From Atherix ibis (Eukaryota > Arthropoda > Insecta > Diptera > Athericidae): 64,000 nucleotides of DNA. A program made the position numbers and the translations under genes. The stretch is from assembly GCA_958298945.1 (NCBI GenBank), contig OY282606.1:95363696-95427695 (forward strand), written 5' to 3'. Shown piece after piece: positions 22,279-36,004 of the stretch. The stretch's first letter is position 1; each line of letters begins with the position of its first letter. The notes beneath the pieces are model-generated. The model made no database searches. It was not told the origin of the DNA and was given only the letters and a program-made list of their open reading frames with translations.

Positions 22279-25192
22279 TTTTTTTTAAATTATCATTTAT
22301 AGATATGTATATGCGGGTATAAAAGAATATAAATACAATATATACAATACGTTCATATGTATAAAATAAATAGATCAAAATATATAAATTAATACAACCA
22401 TAATTAATAAGAATCTTTTACTTTGATTTTTTTTTTTACCAATTAGTTATGAATAATTGGTAAATGTGTGATTGCCAAATCATGTGTGCGAATTTTTGTG
22501 TTGCGTCAACAGTTTAGCATAAATCAAATTTTTTAGCTTTTGACAATAAGTTACAGCAAAAATGGCGTAGGTAAGTGGAAAAACAAGCATATCATCAATG
22601 CACTCCAAACAAAAAACAACAATTTGGTTTGTTCGTTTATTCAGATGAGGAAAAATTATTTCAAATAAAAAAGTATGCAGGAAAATACGATGTGAATAAA
22701 CGGAATTCTTGAAAGAACAACATTGATCCTTCTTATTCTTACTAGCACCGCTGTTAGACAAATTTTTCGAATTGGCTATCAGATAGTAGCTTGCCAACTA
22801 CAGCGATGAATTTAACCAATCTAGAGACACTTTCATTTTTGTCAATATCACATAAGAAGGAACGTGCCACATATCAAAGTTGAAAAGCCCCAGAGTCAGC
22901 AATTGTGGATCAGAACTATATGATCATCACTAGCACCGGCAATAGAAAATATTAGCGCAGTGCCAATATATAACAACTAGTGGACAACACCATTCGGACG
23001 ATTTATCTATTTACTAAAACTGTCCACCATTCGTTGTATCTTATTATGGAGCACTAAACATATTCAAATGTAGAACTGCAATAGAATAAGCAAAGACTGA
23101 TCGTGTATTGCAATTCGGGAGGGATCTGTTTTTCAATATTTCGTAAGAGATATAGTGTAGTACTCTAGCTAGTGGTTGGCAGGGCATTTTCGTACCAAGA
23201 TGTTCGTTCTATAATAGTTTTTAATACCGCGACATTTTATTGTGTCGGTTTAGTTAGCGATCTTCTCGCAGTTTATCTATCTATCTATTGAATGTATATT
23301 GGATCCATCTATATCTATCTATTTACGCGTACATATACGAATATACATATTTGTACATACCTTTATAATAATATATACCATGTACGTTTAAATGTTATAT
23401 TATAGGATGAGGATGCCTACATAAAAGTTTCTATGCTTTTGTTGTTGTATATATTTAAATGTACGTAATATTGCGGCGAGAATTTCGACTGGTTGGTGCT
23501 AGTTCTGTTGTAATGAGTTTTATTTATATCAGAAATCGTCAGCTCCAGGTCAGAAATAGAGAGGTACAAATGAGAATGTGCTTTACTATTCAAAAGAGCA
23601 ATGGGATAACATAAAAGACGCGCGCGGTAGTTAATTCATCGTCGTCGTCGTCGGTTAGTTTCAAGTTATTTTATTTATTTATTTTCTTTAAAAAAAATCA
23701 AATTTTATCTATCTTTTATTTAGTTTCATTTTGGCTAATTTTTCCAATATATACTTTTTTTTTTGGTTGAATAAAACATTATTATCTATGAAATATTAGT
23801 GTATATTGGTAGAGGGGGACTTTTTTTTGCTACAAAACATATGCGATCTAAATTAAATCAATATAATAATTATTTTAATATTTTATTTTTTTTATTTATA
23901 AATTTTTGAAAAAAGAAAAAATTTTTTTTGATTTTATCGTAGCCGTTATTATTGCTGTTTTGCTGTCGTCGTTATTGACATCGTATATTCGGCATAGTCG
24001 GTGTCGTCGTTCTCCAGGCCAAGTAACTATAAATAGTACTACCGGCCTGGATTTTGTTAATGTGTTTGACGTTTTTAAATCTGGATCACCGTCTATTTTA
24101 TTATTATAAAACTTGACTGACCAAAAATGAAAAGAAGCCTAAAATACATTTTTACATTCTCGTGTATTGTGTATGGTTAGTCACAGTTTCGACTTATCCT
24201 TCCCAATGCTGATGATGGTGTTTGATTGTTTGCTGATAGTGGACAGTGGTTATCTGAAATTATTCGTACTGTTCGCATTAAATTACTTTTCGTCTTTCTT
24301 AGATTCAGTTGAATTTATTTCATAAACCCGAATCATATTCATAACAAGTGTAAAAATTTTTTAATTTTTTTTTTCATTTTCTCTTATAGTTTATATTTTT
24401 TAATTTAATAATAACAGCGAACGCCAATATTTAACGACAATTTTTTATGATCATTATTATACGACAATTACAATATTAGTGAAATTAGAAATAATTTGTT
24501 TTTTTTTTAAATATATTATAATTTAATAAAGTTTCTTACTTAATTCGAATTGTACAATCTTTTTTTTTTGCACTCAAATGGATTATCTACTATCTATTTA
24601 TATGTTAATTCATTGATCGAAAGAAACTGTTGAAATTCTATTTAAAAATAGTATTATTTTCTATTTTACCTATGTGTTTGTTTAATTAAGAGTTAGAATT
24701 GAAATAATTTTTTTTTGTCCGTGCGATTTATTTTAAATATAGAACAACGTGTGCGTATTCATTAAATTCGAATTTACAATTAACAAGTGTCCTTTAAGAA
24801 AAATCCAATATGACAATAATAATAAATAAATAAAAGATTTAAAAAAATACAATATATAAAATAAAAAAAATAATAATTAAAGTAGAATAAATAATAAATT
24901 GGAATAATTATTCGAAATTACTACACACATTATTCTTTGGTGACAGAATAGATTTTTTTGAGCTACGAGTTAATTTTATTATATTTTATTTTATTTTGTT
25001 TATAATCGAATTGAAATAAAAAACTAAATATAATTTCAATATATTATATGTATATGGCGTGTCATAATAGAGAACTGCAGTGAAAATATTTGGATAGAGG
25101 ATTAACATTTAGCTCCTCTATAGGCGAGCTAACTTTAGTCGTTTTTTAATAAAACTCGTGCGATATTCTACCGCCGTAACTGCTGCTCTGCT
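22279..25192. other. Spacer and presumed 5' region of the BTB gene
   Basis: No recognised coding region. A minus-strand frame of 105 codons at 22480-22797 has no family signature. GC-richer patches near 23620-23650 (gtc repeats), 23940-24060 and 25090-25190 resemble promoter and long 5' untranslated sequence, as is common for fly developmental regulators. Splice sites for untranslated exons could not be fixed. Confidence 0.4.
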
Positions 25193-28100
25193 ATGGATAG
25201 TGCAGCATCGTCTACACAACAATTTTGTCTCCGATGGCACAATCACCAGGTGTGTTTTTCAACAAACAAAAAAAAACTCTCATTTCATTTTAATTATATT
25301 ATTATTAATTTGCTTAAAAGTAATTTTCACATTTTAATAAATAAAGTAAAGATAAATCGTACTAATTGATGTTATTTTAATAAAAATATATAAATACTAA
25401 ATCAAGTCATCAAACAACTAACGATCTAAGAGACTACAACTAACTACCCATTACATAGTATTTTTACTATAGTCGCAGTGCATGCAAATTTGGATGGAAT
25501 TTGGCAACAATCAGATTATTTATGCACAAAATTATTTCGCTCCGATGGGATTATTTTCTTTGAACGAAAACAACAATCGGATCGCATGCAGTTTTCGTTG
25601 CACATCGTAGAAATTATTTTAATCATTATATTGTACCCTGGCTCTCCAGTGTGCACTTATTTTAATGTTCAATCATTTATTTTTAAGTATTTTTTTAAGA
25701 TACGTATTTATTGTAGTATATAATTATAATTTATTTATTTAACATGAACAGATTTAAAGGTAACATCCTATGAGCATATGCATATATTTTTTTGTAAATA
25801 TTTTTATATGATTATCAATGAAATAAATCACTGAAAATATTTCGCATAAGACTAATTCATATTTTGGATAAGCTAAATTGGCTTTTTTTTAATATAACCA
25901 AACATAGGTTGTCCATTATTAATAATAATAAATTTAATTTGTACAAGTAACCATTTTCAATACTATAACTACTTAGTTAGTCTAAGAGTATATCTATTCA
26001 ACAGATAAATATTCAACATGTGGGGAAGTGCCTCCATTTATTTAGTGAAAACGGAGAATAATTTAAAAAAATTCTAGTCGCTTTGCCAAAAAATAAAAAT
26101 ATAACAATGTTTTTGTTCAAATTTTGTACATTTTAAATGTGCTCATTACAGTCAACACGTGTAATATGATTAGAGAGAGACTTTCCAGAAGTTTGAATTC
26201 ATTTCCAATGCCAAGAAAATTTATTATTTTTATTTTTGTCATTTTTTTCCTTTCCATCATCCCACGTTCAAATAAGACGAAACATTTAAATTTTTCTCTG
26301 AATATAAGTTCTGAACAAGTTCTTTTATTTCTTAAAAATATTTAAAATAAATAGTATTCAATAAATGTTGTTCGTATTCGACAAAAAAATTAATATATAT
26401 ATATATATGGTATATTGTATAGTTTTTATTTCTATTAAGAATAAAAATGTATTGAATTCAAAAGTTTAATAATTAAATCCGAAAACTGCCTGAAATTCTA
26501 AACTTATGATTGCATTGTTTTATTATTTTTTTAAATGCTTTCTACTTTTATAATTATTTATGGAGTATATATTTTTTAAGATTTAACAATTAATCAATTA
26601 TTATTTTTATTAATTCATATTACTTGCTGATATAAAAAAAAAACATTGCTATTGTTCCTTATAAGAAGGCTAACACGTTCCAATCTACTAATACTTTGTT
26701 TGCATTAAATTGACAAATTGAAGTAAAATTTAAAAAAAAAACTAAAATATTTTAGTTATTATAAATAATATTTAGAATTTTTCAAAATGTTTGCATTTGT
26801 TTTGTAATCTAACATATGCATACACATAATATTGAATAAAAAAAACTATACCGATTCACATTTCGAATTACACAAAATAATTCATTTTTTCGATATAAGT
26901 ATGTATATTAAATTTATTTAATATAATAATATCATTTATTATTTAATAATTATTTTGAACAAACTATATTATAGCAAATACAAATATTTTCCGTATTATT
27001 AATCAACAATAACAAAAACCAATTTATTTAACCAAGAAAAGGTGATTTTATGAAAATTACATTTTGTGTTTTTGTTATGCAGTACAAAAGAATTTTTCAC
27101 TGTATAAAAATACATGCATAGATATTTTGTTATATTTTAAGAAATTTCCATTTCATATTAACATTTATTTATATTTTCTTCTCTTGGATATTTTAAAACC
27201 TATCGTAATTTGACAATGGCCACAGGTAAATTGTATTTATACTCGCATAGCTGGGGATACATAAAATAAAAAAAATATCACATATAACGTTTGGCGAAGA
27301 AAAAAGAATTTTAAGAAAAACAATCTAAGAATTATTTGTATTGATGAATAACTTTTCAAAATATATAAAGTTTTTATTGTTATTGCGTGTGATCCATAGA
27401 TAAATTTATTTATTTCCGAAAATGGCGATTATTTTTTGCCTATATTTTTGCTAAATATATAAAAATACTTAAGCAAAATAATTAGAAAAAAAATGTTTTA
27501 CTAAAAATTTATTTTCATATAGATATATGTATGTACATATACTAAACGTGTGTGCGTGATTGCACACGCGTATGCTTGTATTTTGGTTTTTTTTTTATAA
27601 AATTTATGTAATTAATTTTAGACAAGCCTGCTCAGCACTTTACCTCTTCTTTTGGATCAGTCACATTTAACCGATGTAACACTATCTGCAGAAGGGAAAA
27701 CACTTCGCGCTCATCGGGTTGTGCTTAGCGCATGTAGCACGTTCTTTTCGGAGCTATTTCGAACACTGGACTCATCATATCATCCAGTGATAGTGATTCC
27801 TGGTGCATCGTTTGGGGCGGTTGTTGCTCTTTTGACATTTATGTATTCGGGTGAAGTAAATGTTTTCGAAGAGCAAATACCAACACTTTTAGCGTTAGCT
27901 GAAACTTTGGGAATAAAAGGTTTAGCTGATTTTAATAATGTAAGTGTGAACGAAAGAAAATTTTTACTTGATCGAATTTAATTGAATAGTATTTCATATT
28001 GTTCAATTCTAGAGTTCAATTAAATCCCCAAAGACGAATTCGGACCCACCGAAAGAATCAGAAACAACTTCTCCGGCTTCAGCAAAAATACCATCACCAT

Positions 28101-29356
28101 TAGAAAATTTTTTCATGAAATCCTTTCAATTTTATCCTAATTTAATGACGCAACCACTGAATTTTTCACAATCTGCACTAAATAAAACTACTGAATTTTT
28201 ATCTAAATACCAACATCAGTACAATCTACTTCAGAATGCAAAAGAAAATAATGACGATATGTGCGTAGATGAAAATAGTAATAAACGAAGTCAATCCGCT
28301 GAACGAAAATATAAGGACATGAAAAAGATTGATAAAATCGCTGAAAATTTACGTTGCACCACATCCAATAAACCGTGCGTAGAGTCATCAAATGCTTCTA
28401 AAATGCAGATGGCTATTCCTCATTCCCCTCCCACATCACTAATTCTGAAACCACCACCTTTTTCATCTATTCCACATCATTTTAACCCAGAAGACACTAC
28501 TAAACAGCACACTGAAAATGTGTCCAGGAATCAACGTGCACCCACACCGACTTTTCCAGTAACTGTTCCTGTACCAGCTCCAGAAAATCTTCCGACATCA
28601 GAAACTCTACTGGAAAAGACAATAGCTAATGCACATGTGAAACCAACAAATTCGAAACTCTATGCGACCTGCTTTATTTGCCATAAACAATTAAGCAATC
28701 AGTATAATTTGAGAGTTCATTTGGAGACTCATCAGAATGTTCGGTAAGAACGGATTATAATGAAATTTCTAAACTATTTTTTTGAACTATAATAATTCTG
28801 AAATATAATTTTATAGTCATTTATTTAATGAAAAATTTATTTGTGAACTGAATGGTTCAAAATTAAAAATTATTCAATGGATTTTAAATTTAAAACAAAT
28901 AAAAACAAATTATTGCTAATCGAAAATACTGAATAAGTAGCAAACATACACATACATGCGATTATTTAAATATATATAACGAAAAATTATTATTCTCGTT
29001 CAAGATATGCGTGCAATGTTTGTTCACATGTATCTCGAAGTAAGGATGCTTTACGCAAACACGTTTCATATCGACATCCAGGAGCACCGAGTCCGTGCGA
29101 GTCGGAGACACGAAGGAAGCGAACCAAGGGCATCAATGCTGCATTCTCGATGATGAAACAGGAACAGAACGATGTTCAAATTACTCAGCAAAACCAATCC
29201 TATATGTTTCTCCAGAGTCAGTTCCATGCCAGTAGTAATGTCCAATCCACACCATCAGCACCATCGACTCCAACAACACCAACAACTCCAACCGCAGATT
29301 CAACGCACATGATCAAGAAAGAAAACACAAATTCAGAACGATCAGATTCTGTCTAA
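25193..29356 (+). CDS. BTB/POZ and C2H2 zinc-finger transcription factor
   Basis: A nuclear regulator of the tramtrack/fruitless-type BTB group. Four coding exons: 25193-25249, 27622-27939, 28013-28743 and 29005-29356, all in phase, about 485 residues. The BTB domain (residues about 12-125) starts FCLRWHNHQ, split at the usual exon boundary, and continues LTDVTLSAEGKTLRAHRVVL and LTFMYSGEVNV; it mediates dimer formation. A long Ser/Pro-rich linker follows. Two fingers near the C-terminus: C345-x2-C348-x12-H361-x3-H365 and C372-x2-C375-x12-H388-x4-H393. A basic RRKRTKG patch is a likely nuclear signal, and a Thr/Pro/Ser repeat tail ends the protein. Intron 1 is 2.4 kb. I cannot give a gene name: the BTB sequence differs from chinmo, ttk, lola and fru as I remember them. 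Alternative finger exons, frequent in this group, are possible downstream. Confidence 0.92.
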
Positions 29357-30437
29357 CATACAATAATAATAGTCTGCATGTGCAATAACATATAACGGAA
29401 TATATTCAACCTAATCAATTTAATTGAATTTATGTCGAAAAGTACGAATGTTAATTATGTGCATGCCTATATCTTTTAAAATATTTGTCCATATGTGACC
29501 ATCGTCCCTAGCTGTGATAGTGAAATCCGTCGAAAATTATTACAAATTTCGAATATGCCGCCTAAAAAAAAAAATGGCGCACCCAGAGCCCTACGATATA
29601 ATCATTTTTTTTCTCTCATTAGACATCAGTTTAATAACTTAATATTTAGGAAGTATACTTCTAGTCAAAAGTACATAAAAGACAATATATTACCTGTTTA
29701 TTTTGTTGTAAATAATTTTAAGTATTTATTTAAATATTTAATATCTATAATAGGATTGTTATTTAAATAAAAATTTTGTTGAATTGTTTTTTTTTTCTAT
29801 TTTTATTTTAGCAGAGTTAAATAGAATTTCTTTTCTCTTAACTACAATATTTTAACATAATAATACAAAATACAATATAGAGAAATATTATCAAAATTTA
29901 CTAAATTGAAAAAATTTAGGCAAAAATAAATAAATATATACACTCACTCGAATAATGAAATAAATCAATAAAACGCACTGTTGAAATTAATATATTCTTT
30001 TCGTTTATTCATTTATATAAATAGATATAAAACACTCGACGAATTAACATTTTTCTGGTTGCATATACATTGTAATATATAAGGAATAATTTAGGCAAAA
30101 TAAGAAAAATACATTATTTTTATAAAAAGGATCAATATGAAGAATTTTGTTAATTTTATAATTTGGTAGTTTATTTAAATGCTGACAGAAATTTATTTTA
30201 TTTTAAACATTCATACAAAATCTCACTTAATGTTTACAAAACTTAAGAGAAAAATGATGCGCGTTGAAAACACAAATTTTGATATAGAAACTTTCCATCT
30301 TATGAAAAAAATTAATATAATTAAACTTAAGCCATAGAGAAAATGCTCTTTTTTTATAAAAAAATCCATCGTTAATTTTAAATGAAAATGCAGGAAAAAA
30401 TTATGCTCGTCTATGTTGAGATGCTATCAGTTACTTT
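29357..30437. other. 3' spacer between convergent genes
   Basis: This holds the 3' untranslated sequence of the BTB gene (plus) and of flare (minus). A plus-strand frame at 29495-29770 contains a basic patch, MPPKKKNGAPRALR, behind a possible acceptor (gtccctag before CTGTGA at about 29511). It could be an alternative terminal exon of the BTB gene but has no recognisable domain. Confidence 0.4.
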
Positions 30438-33400
30438 TTAAATAGTTTCAACGTTCCAAATCTTTGTGTTACAATCCTGACCAGTTGAAATCAGAGTATT
30501 GTTGTCCAACCATGCAAGTCGTGTAATTTGTGATTGTGGGTGAGCATCTTGAAGTGATAGAATAGATATTTATTTTATAAAAAATTACTTTCTATTTTAA
30601 TTTCTAAAGAACAAAGTAATTGTACTTACTTCTTATAATAGTATGCTTTGACGGATTAGTTACCGACCAAATAATTATAGTTGTATCAAGTGAACCACTG
30701 GCTACCAATAGAGAATTCGGCGACCAAGCAACACAATTTACTCGTGCATTATGAAAGCCCCACTCTTTGTTATGAGGTGGCTAAAATATAAAATAAATAA
30801 AAAATTAAGGGAAAAGGTTATATTCTATAATTTTGTCCATATACATTAATAAATATTAATACAACAAATAATCTATAAGCAAAATTAAATACGAGCATGA
30901 AGCTTACCAACTATAATTAAATTGTTAGCATAAAGAAAATTTTAAGATTAGTCTGGATTACTTTACAATTATTATTTTTGCTTTTAACATACCTTGTATT
31001 CAGGAACTGAATATAAGACAACCTTGCGATGAGCGTCACATGCAACTAATAGCTTATTATCAGGTGAATAACAACAATCTGTGACAGCACCTAAATGCTC
31101 TAGTTCATTTTTCAACTCTAGATTAGTACCGTTTAATGAATAGATGCGTAGTTTCTGATCATCGCCACCCACAGCAATATCTTGAGTTTCTGCATTTGAT
31201 GTACAACTGGACGCTTCATAATTAATAGGAAGTGAACTAACTTTTCGGTTATCCTAATTATTTATAAATATTTATTAATCATTTTTAAGGTAATAATTGA
31301 TTTTTAATTAACAGAATTTGTGTTTGCGGATGCTTACTTGGACTACGGTGAGTTCTTTTACACAAGCCAAAATAATTATATTGGATTCTCTCAAGATGGT
31401 TAACCCTCTGGGTTGACAATTTAGTTTCACAACTACATCGGTATACGTATTACCTTCTACATTAATTTGACGCAATGAATCGTCAATGCCGCAAGTATAA
31501 ATAAAATCTCCAAAAGCTGTTATTCCGTTAACCTTTTATAGAATTATAGAATTATATTACGTATTAAAATAGACAAAAGTTTATTACCTGATTACCATGT
31601 CCATTTCCTGCAATGCGATCATTTACACCATTTCCAGAATTCCAGTTTGTAATAGCACCATCATGACTACCAGTGTAAATAGTACTATGATCGTCCGTTA
31701 ATCCCAAGACTGTTATCGGTTTATTGTGTCCTTTAATCACTCTTAATGGTTTTGTTGGATTATTTATATCCAAATAATTAATAAAACCAGAAAGAGAAAC
31801 TGTTAGCAAATAATCACCTTGCCACAAACACGAAACCTATGCGAACAACTTATATTAAAAAACTGTACAGATAATATATAGTATCAAAAAATTATGTACC
31901 TGTTGGTCCTCGACTGCAGTTCCCATTGGAAATTCCGTAATTAATTCGCGGGTTTCTACATTCCATAATTTACAAGTTTTATCACCCGAACAAGTTAATA
32001 ATTGTGTACCATCTGACTTCCAGGCTACAGCATAGACTCCGCCCTTATGTGCCGGGCTTCCAACTTCTCCAACCAAATCGGATGTTGTTCCATCATATAT
32101 GAATACCTTGCCATCAAATCCAGCTGAGGCAAATAGGTGTCCACTAGGCGAATATCGGACAGCTTGAACGAATCGCGTATGATCCTGCTTTGTCATCTTA
32201 AATTTAAATGGTGGACCCTCAAAAACACCAATTGTATTATCTTCGCTACCGGTAACAATTCTAAATGGTCGACTTGGTCGAAAATCACAAGAGTTAATTG
32301 GTTTTGATTGTCCACTAATTTCTCCAACCGATGTTCCGGTCTCTGCCATAAAAACATGTCCGAATCTTTCTCTACCTTCACCAACAATACAAATCCGTTG
32401 ACTATCCGGTGACCAAGAAATATCTTTTATAGGTCCACCAATTGGCTGAAATTCATTTTTTAGTATATGCTCTTTATTTACGGTATCCCATATACGTATT
32501 TTTCCAGATTGATCTGAAAAATATTCGGAAGCAATTAATTTTTTATAGCGAATTAATAAATAATCAGTTTCAATCGTATTTATTTAACCGTTATCAAAGA
32601 TAATAATTTTAAAAAAATATATCTTTCTTACGATATGATTTTGTATACTATTGCGATAAGATAAATTTTGTTTATTCATTGATAAACTTTATTCTTACCA
32701 CCCGATGCGATATAAAATCCACTAGGCGAGTATTTGGCAACATTTACGGGGCAAGAGTGTTCCGTGTAGACATCGGCAATCGCTGGATTCTAAAAAAAAA
32801 AAAATTATGTAGGCGTTGATAAAATTAGAATCACTCTTCTTCTGTCTAACACTTACTTCAATATTCCTTATTATTACGGAATTTCCATTAGTGTAGAGGA
32901 AATTTTTCCCCTTTGGATCGGCGCCCAGAACAATTGGTTGGCCTCTTTGAGTCCTCGGGAGACTGGCATAAATGAATTCTAAACGATGAAAATAAAATGT
33001 TTTGAGAAATTCAAAACATATTCTAGTATATTTGGCTTGTTGCTACACACCAACAATTATTTATTATATATTAAATGCATTTCCGGATTACTAATGAACA
33101 ATTATGATTTTCCGAATTAACACGGCCATAGTTTGTTCAAGCCGACATTAAATGAGAGAATGTTTCAACGTAAATTTCACTACTTAAAAATTAGTTTCCA
33201 CCTTGAATATATGTAGAGTTACTTCAATTATATTTTTTTAATATTGAATCGAAGGGAATTAAATTTTTTCACACATATTTTTATCATATTATTTGAAAAT
33301 TTTATTTATTTCGGGTTTTCCGAACTACATAGCTTATTAGGGATGGAAATAAACTATAAAAAACTGAGAATATTTTCTGATTAATTAACTAAAGTTGATT

Positions 33401-33799
33401 GGCGAGTTGGGAACTGTACAATCATAATATTTTATCTGCCATTTGCATATTAATTATACAATTTAAAATTATTTCACACAATTTCTATTCAATTATGCTC
33501 ATGTACGAATACATCTGCCACTGAAGCAAAAGCATGATAAAATTATGATTCATGCATTAAAGGAATTTTTACCAAATATGGATATATTTAATATTAAATT
33601 AATAAATTATCATTTGTTTGACAAAATAAACCAAAGTAACCAAATGCCAATAAAAAAAACAAGAAAATTTAATATGTATTTTAAAAAGTCAATAAACCCT
33701 AGTTAATTCGCAAACCTTTTACATCAGTAAACCGGCATTATATACCTTAAAACACTTTATACAAATTTATAAATAAAACTCACTATTGGAATAAGCCAT
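30438..33799 (-). CDS. flr: Flare, actin-interacting protein 1 (AIP1/WDR1)
   Basis: A WD-repeat protein that, with cofilin, speeds actin filament disassembly in the cytoplasm. Nine coding exons in phase: 33784-33799, 32857-32978, 32699-32789, 31900-32513, 31588-31836, 31338-31532, 30993-31253, 30630-30780 and 30438-30547, giving 602 residues, about the length of fly flare. Diagnostic stretches include [16 protein letters not shown] near the start, [87 protein letters not shown], and the end [16 protein letters not shown]. The two-propeller WD architecture of the family is complete. The first coding exon is only 16 nt (MAYSN plus one base). I see no frame breaks. Confidence 0.96.
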
Positions 33800-34178
33800 T
33801 AGTCACCAAGACTTTATTTTCACTAAATAAATTCGGAAATATTAAAAAATTCAAAATAATTTATTTTTTAAAACGATAAACTCAATTAACGCGAGAAATG
33901 AAGACCCGCGCCACTAATAAACTATCTACCCAACCAACCAACGGGACTAAACACTTTCCTTATATGGAAGCATTAGTCTGACGTAACATTAGCTTGCGTT
34001 TATGGCTTCGTTCGTTCCAATTTCAAGTACCGCAATTTTTAAACGTGCTATTCATAGCATTCTTTTTAAACTTATATGTTACTTAATATTCAATAAATTA
34101 TTAAATAATATATATTTAACTCACAATAAAATAATAATAATAAAACCACTGTTATTTTGTTCTGAATTTCTTTTATAT
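33800..34178. other. flare promoter / GPN2 3' spacer
   Basis: A 379-bp gap between two minus-strand genes. It must hold the GPN2 3' end and the flare promoter and 5' untranslated sequence. A GC-richer patch lies at about 33890-33950. No TATA box was seen. Confidence 0.4.
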
Positions 34179-35099
34179 TTATAAATATGGATCAATATCT
34201 TTTGACATTCTTTCGCATTCGGTTTCAGCACCAACGGCGCAAGCTAAAAGCGAATTAACACTCTTTTCTTCACCTGCACCGTAAACATATCCATTTGCTT
34301 TATCAATAAAATTTTTTATGCGTAAAAGACTATCGTTTCGCTTTACATCAAGTAATTGAAATGAAACTAAACTATAATCTTCGACTAACGAAACGATAGC
34401 TGCATTTAATCGCACATATTTTTGCATTCCTGGTGAATTGTCTAGAGCTTCTAAGAGATACTTCAAATCGAGAACATCGGTATAAAAATCCAAATTAAAG
34501 AGCAATTTTGATTCATATTCTTTGAGCAAATCTCCTTTACTTAATACATTAACATGCGGCAATCCCATTTGCAACATCGTATTCAGTGATAACATCAAAG
34601 TCGATATGAATTTTGTGGGCTCGGAACAATAATGAGAGTCTATTAGGTGTACTGTACATAAATGATAACTGAGAGACTCAAGTTTTGTAAATATATTCCT
34701 CATCGATCTATGATGTGTGTACAATTCTACTTGACCTGGGCAATCAAATATATAATAGTTGTTTGGCGATGCTTTTAGCTGATTTAATAGCCAATCAAAA
34801 TTTTGCTCTAAATACTCCATACAATACATTAATGAACCGTTTGGGCCTAAGTCTAAGTTCTCCATAACATCTTCAACTTTAATTAATTTCATAATATCAA
34901 TCTCTGCTTTGTAATCCATATTTTCGTTAGCTGGATCCAAGTTGACCACAGACACTTTCCTATCGAGATTTTTCAAAAAATTACACATATAATGACTGTA
35001 ACTAGTTTTTCCTGATCCTGGTGGCCCAATAACTAGCTGACCATATAAAGGAGTTGAATATTTCATCTGCCTCGTAGCTATCATCCTGATCCAAAACAA
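34179..35099 (-). CDS. GPN2: GPN-loop GTPase 2
   Basis: A GPN-family GTPase, which acts with GPN1 and GPN3 in assembly and nuclear import of RNA polymerase II. Intronless, 306 residues. The P-loop GPPGSGKT is at 25-32, VVNLDPAN at 51-58, the signature GPN loop at 85-87 (LGPNGSLMYCMEYL), the G3 motif DCPGQVE at 119-125, HLIDSHYC for the GPN2 subfamily, and LSKGDLL as the base-specificity region. LVEDYSLVSF and DKANGY near the C-terminus match GPN2 rather than GPN1 or GPN3. The first ATG gives an 11-residue leader before Met12; starts at Met1, Met6 or Met12 are all possible. The C-terminus is slightly shorter than human GPN2. Confidence 0.96.
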   Translation of the reverse strand: MFWIRMIATRQMKYSTPLYGQLVIGPPGSGKTSYSHYMCNFLKNLDRKVSVVNLDPANENMDYKAEIDIMKLIKVEDVMENLDLGPNGSLMYCMEYLEQNFDWLLNQLKASPNNYYIFDCPGQVELYTHHRSMRNIFTKLESLSYHLCTVHLIDSHYCSEPTKFISTLMLSLNTMLQMGLPHVNVLSKGDLLKEYESKLLFNLDFYTDVLDLKYLLEALDNSPGMQKYVRLNAAIVSLVEDYSLVSFQLLDVKRNDSLLRIKNFIDKANGYVYGAGEEKSVNSLLACAVGAETECERMSKDIDPYL

Positions 35100-36004
35100 A
35101 ACAAAATCACAAAACTGAAACTGACAATAAAATTTCCTTCTTCTTCTTACTTTTATTTGGCGTTTAGTCTTTTTAGCTAGTATTATTTCATAAAAACTAG
35201 CAATAATTATTTATATTAGAATATGATAATTTCACTACTTTCTAAAATAAGGATTATTTCATAAATTATAGAACTGAATGTCATATTAACACGTTCGGGT
35301 TTATTTGATCATCGGCCATATATTGCATTATACTAAAAAATTAGTTTTTGTGCAATATTTCAATATTTTTCATCTTAAATGAGAAATGAAAACGACGTTG
35401 GATATCAGTTCTATATTTTCAATTTACTTACTAGAGCACATTACTGACAGTAAAGAAGTTGAATTTCAAGTGTCTTTATTTAATATCTAATGTAACTTCG
35501 AAGAATTAAATAAAGTTAATGAATTTTCATATATAGTTTAATTCATAAACAATATCAATCCATTATGTAAAATACCGGTGTTTTTTCATAAATCAGTCTT
35601 TTTACATATGTATTTTAGATATAATTGCGCAATATTTTTATGTAGAGACCTATCCAGTTGTTTTGTAATCTAAGGTATAACAAAAACCATAGACAATAAT
35701 TAAATCGTTAAATGTAGGAACACAATTCCGATGCCAACTGCAAACTGAAATTTAAATACTGTCGAAAATTGCCATATTTCGCCCAAATCAACCCTCTGTT
35801 AAGATTTTAAAATTTCCATTGTGGTAACTGTATGCAGTTTTCAGTTTTTCGAAACATAAATTCGAAAAATTAGAAGCAAATGAGCTGCCACTAAACTAAA
35901 TTACTGTATACGCATATGCAAAATATTGGTAGCAAATGAAATGTCTTTAAAAAAAATTGTATTTAAGTTACAATAAACATTTAAAACTTCGATATAAACA
36001 ATTT
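35100..36004. other. GPN2 upstream region with a short repeat
   Basis: No gene seen. A segment at about 35721-35800 (beginning cacaattccgatgcc) is repeated at about 37334-37400 in front of the SAC3-domain gene (beginning cacaattccgacgcc). Both lie within a few hundred bases upstream of a minus-strand start codon, or flank the SAC3 gene as a direct repeat. Confidence 0.4.

Noticed and set aside
22480..22797. Minus-strand 105-codon frame
   Set aside because: No family motif, no promoter, and composition like its surroundings. Kept only as a note in the spacer entry.
23630..23660. gtc trinucleotide run as a coding repeat
   Set aside because: Only about four units, with no surrounding frame that fits a gene. 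Probably 5' untranslated or spacer sequence.
25193..29356. Naming the BTB gene as chinmo, ttk, lola or fru
   Set aside because: The BTB and finger sequences do not match those proteins as I recall them, so no symbol is given.
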